From: Blautia hominis
Lineage (GTDB): Bacteria > Bacillota > Clostridia > Lachnospirales > Lachnospiraceae
DNA: 64,000 bases
Direction of reading: 5' to 3'
NCBI GenBank assembly: GCA_002270465.1
Contig: NQOF01000002.1
Coordinates: 434,001 to 498,000 of the forward strand
Shown here: positions 35,216-43,625 of the stretch, piece after piece
Numbering within the stretch: the stretch's first letter is position 1
Layout of the letters: each line of letters starts with the position of its first letter
Position numbers and translations under genes: made by a program
The notes under the pieces: generated by a model
Seen by the model: only the letters and a program-made list of their open reading frames with translations
Told to the model about the DNA's origin: nothing
Database searches by the model: none

Positions 35216-37144
35216 ATGTTCAAAGTGACTTTTAAGTTTGAAAATGGCGAAGACGTCACAACTTTCGCCCAGGAAGGAGAAATCCTTTTAGAAGTAGCGA
35301 GAAAAACGAATGTGGCTATCGATGCCCCCTGTTCCGGCAATGCCTCCTGCGGTAAATGCAAAGTTAAACTGGTGACAGGTGAAATGAATTCTCCAAAGAC
35401 CCGCCACATCTCCGATGAAGAGTATGCAGAGGGATGGAGACTGGCATGTGTGAGCAAGCTGACAGGTGATGTGGAGGTACAGGTACCCGACATTGCATCC
35501 GCTTACAGAAGCCGGATGAAAGTCGCAGATTTGAGTTCCAAGGAGGAGATTGCCATATTTGAACAGGCAAAATCCGATGTGGAAGCAGCAGGAATTGTCT
35601 TGAAAAATAGTCTGGATATTATCCATGTGACCATGGATGAACCGTCTCTGGATGACACCATGCCGGATAATGAGCGTCTGATGCGGGCAATCAAAAGAGA
35701 GACCGGTGTGGAAAGGGTGCGTCTGCCCTATTCTGCACTTCGGAAAATATCTGTTGTTTTCCGTGAGAATCATTTTGATGTAAAATGCATTGTGCGCAGA
35801 ACAGAAGATGATATTTTCGTGTATGATGTCTATGGCAGAGATGAAAAAGTGGTCATCGGCGGTTTGGCTGTTGATATTGGTACAACAACGGTGTCTGCAC
35901 TGCTGATCAATATGCAGACAGGTGAGATCCTGGGAAAAGCTTCAGCTGGAAACGGTCAGATTCGTTATGGTGCGGATGTTATCAATCGTATTATTGAATC
36001 TATGAAACCGGGCGGCAGCGAGAAACTGCAGCGTGCAGTAGTGGAGGAAACCATCAATCCAATGATTGCACAGATGTGCCGTTCCTGTGGATTCAGTCCT
36101 CTGCATATTTACCGTATGTGTATTGCATCCAATACTACTATGAACCATCTGTTGACAGGAATGAATGGCGACCCGATCCGTATGGAGCCATATATTCCTA
36201 CATTTTATAAAACAAATTCACTGTTTGCCTCTGATATTGGAATCAGGGTGAATCCGGATGCACATATTATACTGGCGCCTAATATTGGAAGTTATGTGGG
36301 TGGGGATATCACAGCAGGTACTTTGGTCAGTATGCTGTGGAATCGTCCTGAATTTTCTCTGTTTATTGATTTAGGTACAAATGGCGAGCTTGTATTTGGC
36401 AATTCAGACTTTATGATGAGTTGTGCCTGCTCTGCAGGGCCTGCCTTTGAAGGCGGGGATATCAGCTGCGGTATGCGCGCTACGGACGGCGCTATCGAGG
36501 CCTGTACCATTGATGCAGAAACCATGGAACCCAGTTATTCTGTCATAGGGGATCAGGGTGAGAAACCGATCGGTCTCTGCGGTTCCGGTATCATTGATGT
36601 GATCAGCGAATTATTCCGTACCGGTATCATCAATCCGAAAGGAAAGTTTATCCGGGAAGGGAAACGTGTCCGCCATGATGAATATGGCATGGGCAGCTAT
36701 GTGCTCGCCTTCGAGGAGGAGTCGGGCAGTGTCAAGGAAGTGGAAATCAATGAGGTGGATATTGATAATTTCATACGGGCTAAAGGTGCTATTTTCTCAG
36801 CTATCCGTACGATGTTGTTATCCCTTGATTTTGATATTTCCATGATTGATGATGTCTATGTGGCCGGAGGGATTGGCAGCGGCATCAATATGCAGAATGC
36901 CGTGAGAATTGGAATGTTCCCGGATATTCCTTTAGAGAAATTCCATTACATCGGAAACTCTTCTCTGTCCGGTGCATATACAATGCTCCTTTCAAAAGAA
37001 GCAGAGCAGAAATGTTATGAGATCGCGTCCAATATGACATACCTGGAGCTTTCCGCTGTACCGAGTTATATGGATGAATTTGTAGCATGCTGTTTTATAC
37101 CACATACGGATACGTCCTTGTTTCCGTCTGTAACAGAAGAATAG
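35216..37144 (+). CDS. acsV: Reductive activator of the corrinoid iron-sulfur protein (RACo/AcsV)
   Basis: 642 residues. An N-terminal [2Fe-2S] ferredoxin domain has Cys39, Cys45, Cys48 and Cys78 (PCSGNASCGKC, GWRLAC). After a linker comes the large ASKHA ATPase domain (DUF4445): AVDIGTTTVSALLI, IASNTTMNHLL, LFIDLGTNGELV and VYVAGGIGSGINMQNA. It uses ATP to return inactive Co(II) corrinoid to Co(I). The message for it starts 87 nt after acsE across a GC-rich hairpin. AAAGGC precedes the ATG. Confidence 0.94.
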   Translation: MFKVTFKFENGEDVTTFAQEGEILLEVARKTNVAIDAPCSGNASCGKCKVKLVTGEMNSPKTRHISDEEYAEGWRLACVSKLTGDVEVQVPDIASAYRSRMKVADLSSKEEIAIFEQAKSDVEAAGIVLKNSLDIIHVTMDEPSLDDTMPDNERLMRAIKRETGVERVRLPYSALRKISVVFRENHFDVKCIVRRTEDDIFVYDVYGRDEKVVIGGLAVDIGTTTVSALLINMQTGEILGKASAGNGQIRYGADVINRIIESMKPGGSEKLQRAVVEETINPMIAQMCRSCGFSPLHIYRMCIASNTTMNHLLTGMNGDPIRMEPYIPTFYKTNSLFASDIGIRVNPDAHIILAPNIGSYVGGDITAGTLVSMLWNRPEFSLFIDLGTNGELVFGNSDFMMSCACSAGPAFEGGDISCGMRATDGAIEACTIDAETMEPSYSVIGDQGEKPIGLCGSGIIDVISELFRTGIINPKGKFIREGKRVRHDEYGMGSYVLAFEEESGSVKEVEINEVDIDNFIRAKGAIFSAIRTMLLSLDFDISMIDDVYVAGGIGSGINMQNAVRIGMFPDIPLEKFHYIGNSSLSGAYTMLLSKEAEQKCYEIASNMTYLELSAVPSYMDEFVACCFIPHTDTSLFPSVTEE

Positions 37145-37201
37145 AAGTGCGCGATGCGGACTTTTATTGTCACGAATAAATAGACTGACTGAGGTGAAAA
37201 G

Positions 37202-37852
37202 ATGAATTTTGAATACGCAAAGGACAGTAAAGAGCAGCGTCCTTATGAACATTATTTGAACGCATACAGAGAGATGGACCCGAAAGAGATCAGCGGGCGA
37301 ACCGGTATTCCTTATGATGAGGAAAAGGGGCTTTTTACCGTGAAATTGATGGGAAGTACATACCAGGTATCTTTTCCGGATTATGAAATTCATCACGTGG
37401 AGGATTCCGCCAAAGTATATCCTCTGGAGGAGGCCATGAACGCTAAGATTCTCATTGTCCGTTTTTTGACAGAGAGAAGTGCAGCACCGGCATCAGGAAA
37501 ATTTGTGACCTATCATGATGTTCCCTGGGGTGAGGTATACTTCCGGCAGTTCCAGGGCAGGTGCCTGTTCCGTCTGGCATTTGGCTATGGAAACAAGCTG
37601 CCTGTGTTCCGGAAGATTATGGAGCACTTGGGAGCAAAAAAATGTTCAGAGGGAGACTGTTCCTATGAACTGGAATTTATGGACAATTTGTATGTGAAGT
37701 TTATCTTGTGGGAAGGGGATGACGAATTCCAGCCTTCTGCACAGATATTATTTTCTGATAATTTTGCCGTCTCATTTGCCGCGGAGGATTTGGCGGTTGT
37801 GGGCGATATCAGCATTAACATGATGAAAGCATTGGAAAAAAAGTTGTCTTAA
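37202..37852 (+). CDS. DUF3786 domain protein of the acetogenesis cluster
   Basis: 216 residues, soluble. The DUF3786 signature is seen in VKLMGSTYQVSFPDYEI, ILIVRFLTERS, GKFVTYHDVPWGEVYFRQF, FRLAFGYGNKLPVF and QPSAQILFSDNF. No catalytic motif is evident. In acetogens and related anaerobes the family often lies near corrinoid methyltransferase genes; here it follows acsV by 57 nt. A role with corrinoid protein assembly or activation is a guess from position. GAGGTG precedes the ATG. Confidence 0.82.
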   Translation: MNFEYAKDSKEQRPYEHYLNAYREMDPKEISGRTGIPYDEEKGLFTVKLMGSTYQVSFPDYEIHHVEDSAKVYPLEEAMNAKILIVRFLTERSAAPASGKFVTYHDVPWGEVYFRQFQGRCLFRLAFGYGNKLPVFRKIMEHLGAKKCSEGDCSYELEFMDNLYVKFILWEGDDEFQPSAQILFSDNFAVSFAAEDLAVVGDISINMMKALEKKLS

Positions 37853-37865
37853 ATTAAGATTGTTA

Positions 37866-37966
37866 TAGTAGAGTAGGTATTACGCGTTAAGTGTCATGGG
37901 ATGGGAAGTTGTCCATGAACGAAGGCAGCCGCAAGGCTCCACGATGTAATATTGCGTCCGCTACTA
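37866..37966 (+). promoter_or_regulatory. Tetrahydrofolate (THF-I) riboswitch upstream of folT
   Basis: The aptamer is recognisable from its conserved strings: GAGTAGGTATTACGCGTTAA, then GTG, GGGATGGGAAGTTGTCCATG, AACGAAGG and the closing TATTGCGTCCGCTACTA. P1 pairs TAGTAG (37866-37871) with CTACTA (37961-37966). The class binds THF and controls folate transport or synthesis genes in Firmicutes. Some 122 nt separate it from folT and contain hairpins, including GGGACAG/CTGTTCC at 38036-38054 close to the ribosome site, a possible expression platform. Confidence 0.9.
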
Positions 37967-38088
37967 CATTAAAGACAGATATGAATTCTTCTCTTTGGTG
38001 TAGTAAACTACTATGCCATAAGTACACAACGAGAAGGGACAGTTATGCTGTTCCTAGGAGACAACAGATGAAGGAGGATTTATATCTG

Positions 38089-38649
38089 ATGAAAAAAGTG
38101 AATAATGTGAAAGTTTTGGCATTTACAGGTGTTCTGGTGGCAATGAGTATTATCCTGACCAGGGTAGTTGCGATTCCCATTGGTACCAGTATTCGGCTTA
38201 CCGTAGGTCAGACTCCGGTATACCTTTGCGGCTTTTGGTTTGGCCCTTTGGTAGGGGGAATCTGCGGCTTTTTATCTGATTTCCTTGGGGCGATTCTTCA
38301 GGGTTATGCACCAAATCCCATGATTTCTGTCACTGCTGTTCTGGCTGGCGTGCTGCCGGGACTGTTTCGGCATTTTTATGCAAAGAAACTGGAAATCTGG
38401 CATGTACTTGCAGTGATCGTAGTTCATGGAATCGTAGGTTCTCTTGGATTTACATGTCTGGGACTTCATATGTACTACGGAACACCGTGGGCTGTTTTGT
38501 ATGCCCAGAGACTGGTTCAGACGCCTCTTCTGGCAGCTCTGAATACTGTGCTGGTGTTCTTCCTCTACAAGAGCCCTTTGACTGCTATGGTAAATAAGAG
38601 CACTATGCTGAAAAATGGGTCTGTAAATGTAACTGACCACGCAAAATAA
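38089..38649 (+). CDS. folT: Folate ECF transporter S component
   Basis: 186 residues, about six membrane segments (VLAFTGVLVAMSIILTRVV, the segment following GQTPVYLCGFWFGPLVGG, MISVTAVLAGVLPGL, VLAVIVVHGIVGSLGF and others). The small integral S-subunit shape, with the LTVGQTPVYLCGFWFGP region, fits FolT, which works with shared EcfA/A'/T subunits encoded elsewhere. The THF riboswitch directly upstream specifies folate. The open frame extends upstream, but ATG 38089 has AAGGAGGA 10 nt upstream. THF is the methyl-branch C1 carrier, so uptake links to the acs genes. Confidence 0.88.
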   Translation: MKKVNNVKVLAFTGVLVAMSIILTRVVAIPIGTSIRLTVGQTPVYLCGFWFGPLVGGICGFLSDFLGAILQGYAPNPMISVTAVLAGVLPGLFRHFYAKKLEIWHVLAVIVVHGIVGSLGFTCLGLHMYYGTPWAVLYAQRLVQTPLLAALNTVLVFFLYKSPLTAMVNKSTMLKNGSVNVTDHAK

Positions 38650-38673
38650 TTCCCGAAAGGGAGTTGATATAAA

Positions 38674-38689
38674 GCCGGAGAGATCCGGC
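38674..38689 (+). other. GAGA-tetraloop hairpin upstream of fchA
   Basis: GCCGGA and TCCGGC close a GAGA loop. Just upstream CCC-GAAA-GGG (about 38653-38662) is a second small GNRA hairpin. They may be remnants of processing sites between folT and fchA. Confidence 0.4.
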
Positions 38690-38716
38690 GATCAAAGAAA
38701 GAGAGGTATGTGAGAG

Positions 38717-39346
38717 ATGGGATTTTCAACTGTACCATGTAATGAATTTGTGGAAGTATTAGCATCAAAAGCACCGGTTCCGGGCGGCGGCGGAGCATCT
38801 GCTCTGGTTGGCGCAGTGGGAACAGCCCTGGGTAATATGGTGGGCAGCCTGACAGTGGGCAAGAAGAAATACGCAGAAGTAGAAGACGAGATGTGGGAGC
38901 TGAAGAAGAAATGTGATGCTCTGCAGAAAGATTTCTTACGTCTGATAGAGAGAGATGCGGAGGTGTTTGAACCCCTGTCAAAAGCCTATGGTATGCCTCG
39001 TGCAACCGAGGAAGAGAAAGCGGAGAAAGCCAGAGTGATGGAAATCGTTCTGAAAGACGCCTGCTCTGTACCCATGGAAATAATGGAAAAGTGCTGTGAA
39101 GCCATCGAAGTGATCGTAGAATTTGCAGCAAAAGGTTCCACACTGGCCATCAGTGATGCAGGTGTAGGAGCAGCATTCTGTAAAGCAGCGCTGAAAGGTG
39201 CCAGCCTGAATGTATATATCAATACAAAATCCATGGCTGATAAAGCTTATGCGGAAGAGCTGAATAAGAAGGCTGACGCGATGCTGGAGAAATATACAAA
39301 AATCGCTGATGAGACCTTTGACAGTGTACTTTCCAGACTGAAATAA
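38717..39346 (+). CDS. fchA: Methenyltetrahydrofolate cyclohydrolase / formiminotransferase-cyclodeaminase family
   Basis: 209 residues, all-helical. The family signature VPGGGGASALVGAVGTALGNMV is near residues 20-41, followed by ISDAGVGAAFCKAALKGASL. FchA dehydrates formyl-THF to methenyl-THF in acetogens; relatives deaminate formimino-THF. The neighbourhood (folD, metF, acs) favours the cyclohydrolase role. FolD also has this activity, so it may be partly redundant. GAGAGG precedes the ATG. Confidence 0.88.
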   Translation: MGFSTVPCNEFVEVLASKAPVPGGGGASALVGAVGTALGNMVGSLTVGKKKYAEVEDEMWELKKKCDALQKDFLRLIERDAEVFEPLSKAYGMPRATEEEKAEKARVMEIVLKDACSVPMEIMEKCCEAIEVIVEFAAKGSTLAISDAGVGAAFCKAALKGASLNVYINTKSMADKAYAEELNKKADAMLEKYTKIADETFDSVLSRLK

Positions 39347-39502
39347 TAGTTACATAGTTTTGCTTTATAATGACACAAGGAAAGACTAGTACAGCATTGC
39401 AGAGTGTCATTTCAGAAAAGTCTTATACCGCAGGCGAATGCGATGTAAGTTATGGTATGCCCGGATGGGTATGATAAAAAGATGCAGGAGGATTCATAGA
39501 GA

Positions 39503-40354
39503 ATGGCGAAAAGATTACTGGGTAAGGAAGTAACAGCAGCATTAAATGAGAGAATCAAAGCGGATGTGGCAGCACTGGAGGAGAAAGGTGTAAAACCGAC
39601 TCTTTGTATTATCCGTGTAGGTGAAAATGAAAGCGATATCTCCTACGAGAGAGGCGCAACCAAGCGCTGTGAAACACTGGGTGTTGCATGTGAGAAAATT
39701 CTGCTTCCGGCAGATGTAAGTCAGGATGAGCTGTTGGCAGCCATTGATAAAGTGAATAAAGATGACAAGGTTCATGGTGTTCTCTTATTCCGTCCGCTGC
39801 CGAAACACCTGAATCAGTCAGTGATTGAAAACGCACTGGATCCGGCAAAAGATGTTGACTGTATGACAGATGGCTCCATGTCAGGTGTATTTACAGGAAA
39901 AAATGTAGGCTTCCCGCCATGTACACCCCAGGCATGTATGGAAATTCTGGATCATTACGGAATTGACTGTACAGGTAAAAAAGCAGTAGTTGTAGGACGA
40001 AGCCTGGTAGTAGGTAAACCGGCAGCTATGATGCTGATCAAGAAAAATGCAACTGTTACAATCTGCCATACCAGAACTGTGGATATGCCTTCTGTTGTAA
40101 GAGAGGCAGATATCGTTATCGTTGCGGCAGGCCGTGCCGGCGTTATTGATGATACTTATTTAAGCGCAGGTCAGACCGTGATCGACGTTGGAATTAATGT
40201 AAATGCAGAAGGTAAACTCTGCGGAGATGTTGATTTTGAGAAGGCTGAGCCTGTTGTAGATGCCATCACTCCAGTTCCGGGCGGTGTTGGAAGTGTAACA
40301 ACTTCCGTTCTGGTTGGACATGTAGTGGAAGCTGCAAAACGTAAATTTTCATAA
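39503..40354 (+). CDS. folD: Bifunctional methylene-THF dehydrogenase / methenyl-THF cyclohydrolase
   Basis: 283 residues. Signatures are GENESDISYERGATKRCETLG (catalytic Tyr and Lys region), GVLLFRPLPKH, DPAKDVDCMTDG, PCTPQACMEIL, VVGRSLVVGKPAAMML and the terminal DAITPVPGGVGSVTTSVL. It interconverts methylene-, methenyl- and formyl-THF. Together with FchA and MetF it supplies methyl-branch steps; formyl-THF synthetase (fhs) is not in the window. AGGAGG precedes the ATG. The 156 nt upstream hold a TATAAT at 39366 but no convincing -35 box. Confidence 0.94.
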   Translation: MAKRLLGKEVTAALNERIKADVAALEEKGVKPTLCIIRVGENESDISYERGATKRCETLGVACEKILLPADVSQDELLAAIDKVNKDDKVHGVLLFRPLPKHLNQSVIENALDPAKDVDCMTDGSMSGVFTGKNVGFPPCTPQACMEILDHYGIDCTGKKAVVVGRSLVVGKPAAMMLIKKNATVTICHTRTVDMPSVVREADIVIVAAGRAGVIDDTYLSAGQTVIDVGINVNAEGKLCGDVDFEKAEPVVDAITPVPGGVGSVTTSVLVGHVVEAAKRKFS

Positions 40355-40367
40355 TGGCAGCGTAAAA

Positions 40368-40500
40368 GTAACGGTTCCGTATCTTCACAGTCACAGATAA
40401 AGTTCTTGCTAAATGACCTTTACCAGTAGAATGGTTGCTTGGCTGCGGAATGTTTTCTTGCGGTCAGCGCAGTAAATGCACAGATATACGGAAGAGTTAC
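40368..40500 (-). repeat. Dispersed element family A, copy A2
   Basis: 133 nt; read on the minus strand it begins GTAACTCTTCCGTAT and ends ATACGGAACCGTTAC. Its core CTGTGCATTTACTGCGCTGA followed by CCGCAAGAAA matches A1 and A3. At one stem position the pair is C-G where A1 has A-T, a compensatory change. It lies between folD and the phospholipase-D-like gene; with the terminator downstream it fills the first half of this 386-nt gap. Confidence 0.8.
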
Positions 40501-40521
40501 GAGTAAATACATATGTTTTTT

Positions 40522-40563
40522 ACCCCTGGAAATTCACATTCAATTGGATTTCCGGGGGTTTTT
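40522..40563 (+). terminator. Rho-independent terminator downstream of folD
   Basis: ACCCCTGGAAAT (40522-40533) pairs with ATTTCCGGGGGT (40548-40559, one G-U), followed by TTTTT. It lies 168 nt after folD, beyond repeat A2, and probably ends the acetogenesis transcript. Confidence 0.8.
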
Positions 40564-40658
40564 GGTTCATGGGCACGAAGGAAACTGCACGGTTGTGAGG
40601 GGAAAGTCTGAGTGTTCAGCAGTTTATAATACTTTAAGAAATGTTCATGGGATTATTC

Positions 40659-40687
40659 TTGACTTTTTTCACAGAAAGCAGTATGGT
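40659..40687 (+). promoter_or_regulatory. Promoter of the phospholipase-D-like gene
   Basis: TTGACT, a 17-bp spacer and TATGGT, about 54 nt before the ATG at 40741. Confidence 0.5.
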
Positions 40688-40740
40688 GCCCTATGATAAT
40701 TTCCGGAGTATGATAAGGAAAACAATAAAGGGTGAGAAGA

Positions 40741-42177
40741 ATGAAAAGGTTTAAAATTCGATGGCTGCTGTTTGTGTTGGCGTTTTTTCTGGTTTATCTA
40801 ATAGCCGGGGCAGTAGGACCGTTTCTTTACTATAAAAAAGTGGCAGAGGAGACAAAAAAGAATTTTTCTGCATCAGACTGTTACAGCGATACTGCAGGTG
40901 TGGACAGAGCAATGCTGCTGGAGACAAATAAAAGTGCCTGGGATGAAAGGATTCGCCTGTTTCATCAGGCAAAAGAAAGGATCATACTCTCCACATTTGA
41001 TATGAGGGATGGAAAGAGTACAAGAGATTTGCTTGCTGTTCTGTATCACAAGGCAGAGGAGGGCATCAAGATAAAGATCCTGGTAGATGGGGTAAGCGGT
41101 ACGATCCGTATGGAGGAAAATGAACTTTTCTATGCGCTGTCCTCTCATCCGAATGTGGAGATAAAAATATACAATAAACTGAATGTGGCAATGCCGTGGA
41201 AGACGCAGGGAAGGATGCACGATAAGTATGTGATCGTAGATGAATTGGCCTATATTCTGGGCGGAAGAAATACCTTTGATTATTTCATCGGAGATTATCC
41301 AAACAAGAATATGAGTTACGACAGGGAAGTGCTCATTTATAATACAGATCCTCAACAGCGCCAGGGGGATAAAAGTTCTCTGTATCAGGTGGAAGCGTAT
41401 TTCAGCCACATGTGGAAGAAAAAAGAATGCAGGTTATTTCATGATGAGGAAAGTCTGAGTAAGGATGAAAAGGTAAAGAGTATGATTGACATGCTCATCA
41501 AAAGATATGAGAAGCTGAAGACGAAGAATCCTGACTTATTCAAGCCCTGTGACTATGACTTGATGACCTGTGAGACCAACAAAGTGACACTACTTTCAAA
41601 TCCCACAGGGATATATGGGAAGGAACCGGTATTATTTTATGAGCTGTCCGAATTGATGAAACAGGCAAAAGAAAGGGTTATCATCCATACGCCCTATGTA
41701 GTCCTGAACGGATATATGAAGAGGGAATTGACAGAGATCGCAGGAAAGGTTCCGGATAGCAGGATGGTGATCAATTCTGTGGAAAACGGTGACAATTTTA
41801 TGGCATCCAGCGATTACCTGTACAGGAAGAAAGGTGTTTATAATACAGGTCTGTCTCTGCTGGAGTATGACGGCGGAGTCTCTTATCACGGGAAGTCTGT
41901 TGTGATCGATGAGGATATGTCAATTATCGGTTCTTACAACATGGACCTTCGGAGCACGTATGTGGATACAGAACTGATGCTGGCAGTGCAGAGTAAAGAA
42001 CTTACGGAGGAATTGACCGGATATATGGATGCGATGGAAAAAGACTGCCGTGTTGTGACCGGACCGGATACCTATGAAGTACCGGTACATATCCGGGTGG
42101 AAGAAATAGGGGTTTGGAAAAAGATTGCAATGCGGGTAGTCGGTTTGATCATGCAGCCGTTTCGTAGTTTAGTGTAA
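40741..42177 (+). CDS. Phospholipase D / cardiolipin synthase-like membrane protein
   Basis: 478 residues. One N-terminal membrane helix (WLLFVLAFFLVYLIAGAV, about 7-24) precedes two PLD catalytic motifs: HDKYVIVDELAYILGGRN and HGKSVVIDEDMSIIGSYN. It could be a cardiolipin synthase or phosphatidyltransferase; it differs from the usual two-helix Cls N-terminus, and the exact substrate is uncertain. A GTG at 40732 is in frame, but ATG 40741 has AAGGG 8 nt upstream. Confidence 0.83.
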   Translation: MKRFKIRWLLFVLAFFLVYLIAGAVGPFLYYKKVAEETKKNFSASDCYSDTAGVDRAMLLETNKSAWDERIRLFHQAKERIILSTFDMRDGKSTRDLLAVLYHKAEEGIKIKILVDGVSGTIRMEENELFYALSSHPNVEIKIYNKLNVAMPWKTQGRMHDKYVIVDELAYILGGRNTFDYFIGDYPNKNMSYDREVLIYNTDPQQRQGDKSSLYQVEAYFSHMWKKKECRLFHDEESLSKDEKVKSMIDMLIKRYEKLKTKNPDLFKPCDYDLMTCETNKVTLLSNPTGIYGKEPVLFYELSELMKQAKERVIIHTPYVVLNGYMKRELTEIAGKVPDSRMVINSVENGDNFMASSDYLYRKKGVYNTGLSLLEYDGGVSYHGKSVVIDEDMSIIGSYNMDLRSTYVDTELMLAVQSKELTEELTGYMDAMEKDCRVVTGPDTYEVPVHIRVEEIGVWKKIAMRVVGLIMQPFRSLV

Positions 42178-42207
42178 AGAATATCAAAAGGAAAGGAGCT
42201 GGATATT

Positions 42208-43596
42208 ATGTCCATACGCGGTGCTGTTATGGTGCCTCATCCTCCGCTTATTATACCGGAGGTAGGAAGAGGGCAGGAAAGAGGAATCGTAGATACGATC
42301 GCAGCATACGAGAAAGCCGCGCAGCATGTGGCAAAGCTTTGTCCGGATACCGTTGTGGTGACAACTCCCCATTTTGTCATGTATGCGGATTATTTTCACA
42401 TCTCTCCGGGGAGGGGAGCATCCGGGAATTTTGGAGAGTTTGGGGCAAAGGAGGTACGGATTGAGGCGGAATACGATATGGAACTGCGCAGTCAGCTCTG
42501 CGGACTTCTGGACAGGGACGGATTTATGGCGGGAACCAGAGGAGAACGGGACCCCAGGCTGGACCATGCCACTATGATCCCACTGTATTTTCTGAAAAAG
42601 CACAATGTCAGATGCCGAGTGCTGAGGATTGGATTGTCAGGGCAGCCATTGGAAGCCCATTATCGGCTGGGGCAGTATATCAGTCAGGCGGCAGATATAT
42701 TGGGCAGAGATGTGGTCATGATCGCAAGCGGTGATTTATCCCATAAGCTTTTAAAGGAGGGTCCTTATGGTTATCAGAAGGAAGGACCGGAATATGATGG
42801 AAGAATCATGCAGGTTATGGGAGCCGGAAATTTTGGAGAATTATTTGGTTTCCAGGATGATTTCTGTGAGAAAGCAGCAGAGTGCGGCCACAGATCCTTT
42901 GTGATCATGGCAGGAGCTTTAGATGGAAAATCAGTAAAAACAGAGCGCTTGTCTTATGAAGGTCCCTTTGGAGTCGGGTATGGAATCTGTACTTATGAGG
43001 CTTTTGGTAAGGATGACACCAGATCGTATCTCAGGCAGTATGAAAAAATGCAGAGAGAAAATCTGGAGCATAAAAAGGCGGCTGAAGATATCTATGTGAA
43101 ACTGGCGAGAAACTCTTTGGAGACTTATGTGAGAACAGGTAAAAAAGTTACAGTACCGGATAATCTGCCAAAAGAACTTTGTTTGAGGCGCGCAGGTGTG
43201 TTCGTCTCGCTTAAAATGCATGAAAGGCTGCGCGGATGTATCGGAACTATCTCTCCTGTAACAGATTCCGTGGCAGAGGAGATTGTGGAGAATGCTGTCA
43301 GCGCAGGGTGCCGTGATCCAAGATTTCCGCCTGTCAGGGAGGCGGAACTAGATAAGCTGGTTTACAGTGTGGATGTGTTGGGAGATACAGAAATCGTATC
43401 ATCGGCAATGGAACTGGATGTGAAAGAGTATGGTGTGATCGTGAGTAAGGGAAGGAAGAGAGGTCTTCTGCTCCCGAATCTGGAGGGCGTGGATACCGTG
43501 GAGGAACAGATATTGATTGCCAAGCAGAAAGCTGGTATTGATGAATGGGAGGAGGGTGTAAAACTGGAGCGGTTCCGGGTAGTCAGACACACGTGA
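42208..43596 (+). CDS. AmmeMemoRadiSam protein: class III dioxygenase/Memo-like domain fused to AMMECR1
   Basis: 462 residues. The N-terminal ~270 residues resemble the LigB/Memo fold: MVPHPPLIIPEVGRG, VVTTPHFVMYADYFH, RLDHATMIPLYF-like DHATMIPLYFL and MIASGDLSHKL. The C-terminal ~170 residues are AMMECR1: GVFVSLKMHERLRGCIG, VENAVSAGCRDPRFPPV and GVDTVEEQILIAKQKAGI. Fusion of the first two parts with the radical SAM gene next door is the AmmeMemoRadiSam arrangement, proposed to modify a nucleic acid or other substrate; the reaction is not established. AAAGGAG precedes the ATG. Confidence 0.88.
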   Translation: MSIRGAVMVPHPPLIIPEVGRGQERGIVDTIAAYEKAAQHVAKLCPDTVVVTTPHFVMYADYFHISPGRGASGNFGEFGAKEVRIEAEYDMELRSQLCGLLDRDGFMAGTRGERDPRLDHATMIPLYFLKKHNVRCRVLRIGLSGQPLEAHYRLGQYISQAADILGRDVVMIASGDLSHKLLKEGPYGYQKEGPEYDGRIMQVMGAGNFGELFGFQDDFCEKAAECGHRSFVIMAGALDGKSVKTERLSYEGPFGVGYGICTYEAFGKDDTRSYLRQYEKMQRENLEHKKAAEDIYVKLARNSLETYVRTGKKVTVPDNLPKELCLRRAGVFVSLKMHERLRGCIGTISPVTDSVAEEIVENAVSAGCRDPRFPPVREAELDKLVYSVDVLGDTEIVSSAMELDVKEYGVIVSKGRKRGLLLPNLEGVDTVEEQILIAKQKAGIDEWEEGVKLERFRVVRHT

Positions 43597-43625
43597 AGAT
43601 ATGAAAGGAATGAGGGGAGCGTCTT

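Noticed and set aside
39347-39502. Second THF riboswitch or structured leader before folD
   Set aside because: The conserved GCGTTAAGTG and GAACGAAGG strings of the THF class are absent; only small hairpins and an isolated TATAAT are seen.
40439-40696. 85-codon plus-strand frame after folD
   Set aside because: It covers repeat A2 and a terminator hairpin, so it is not a plausible protein.
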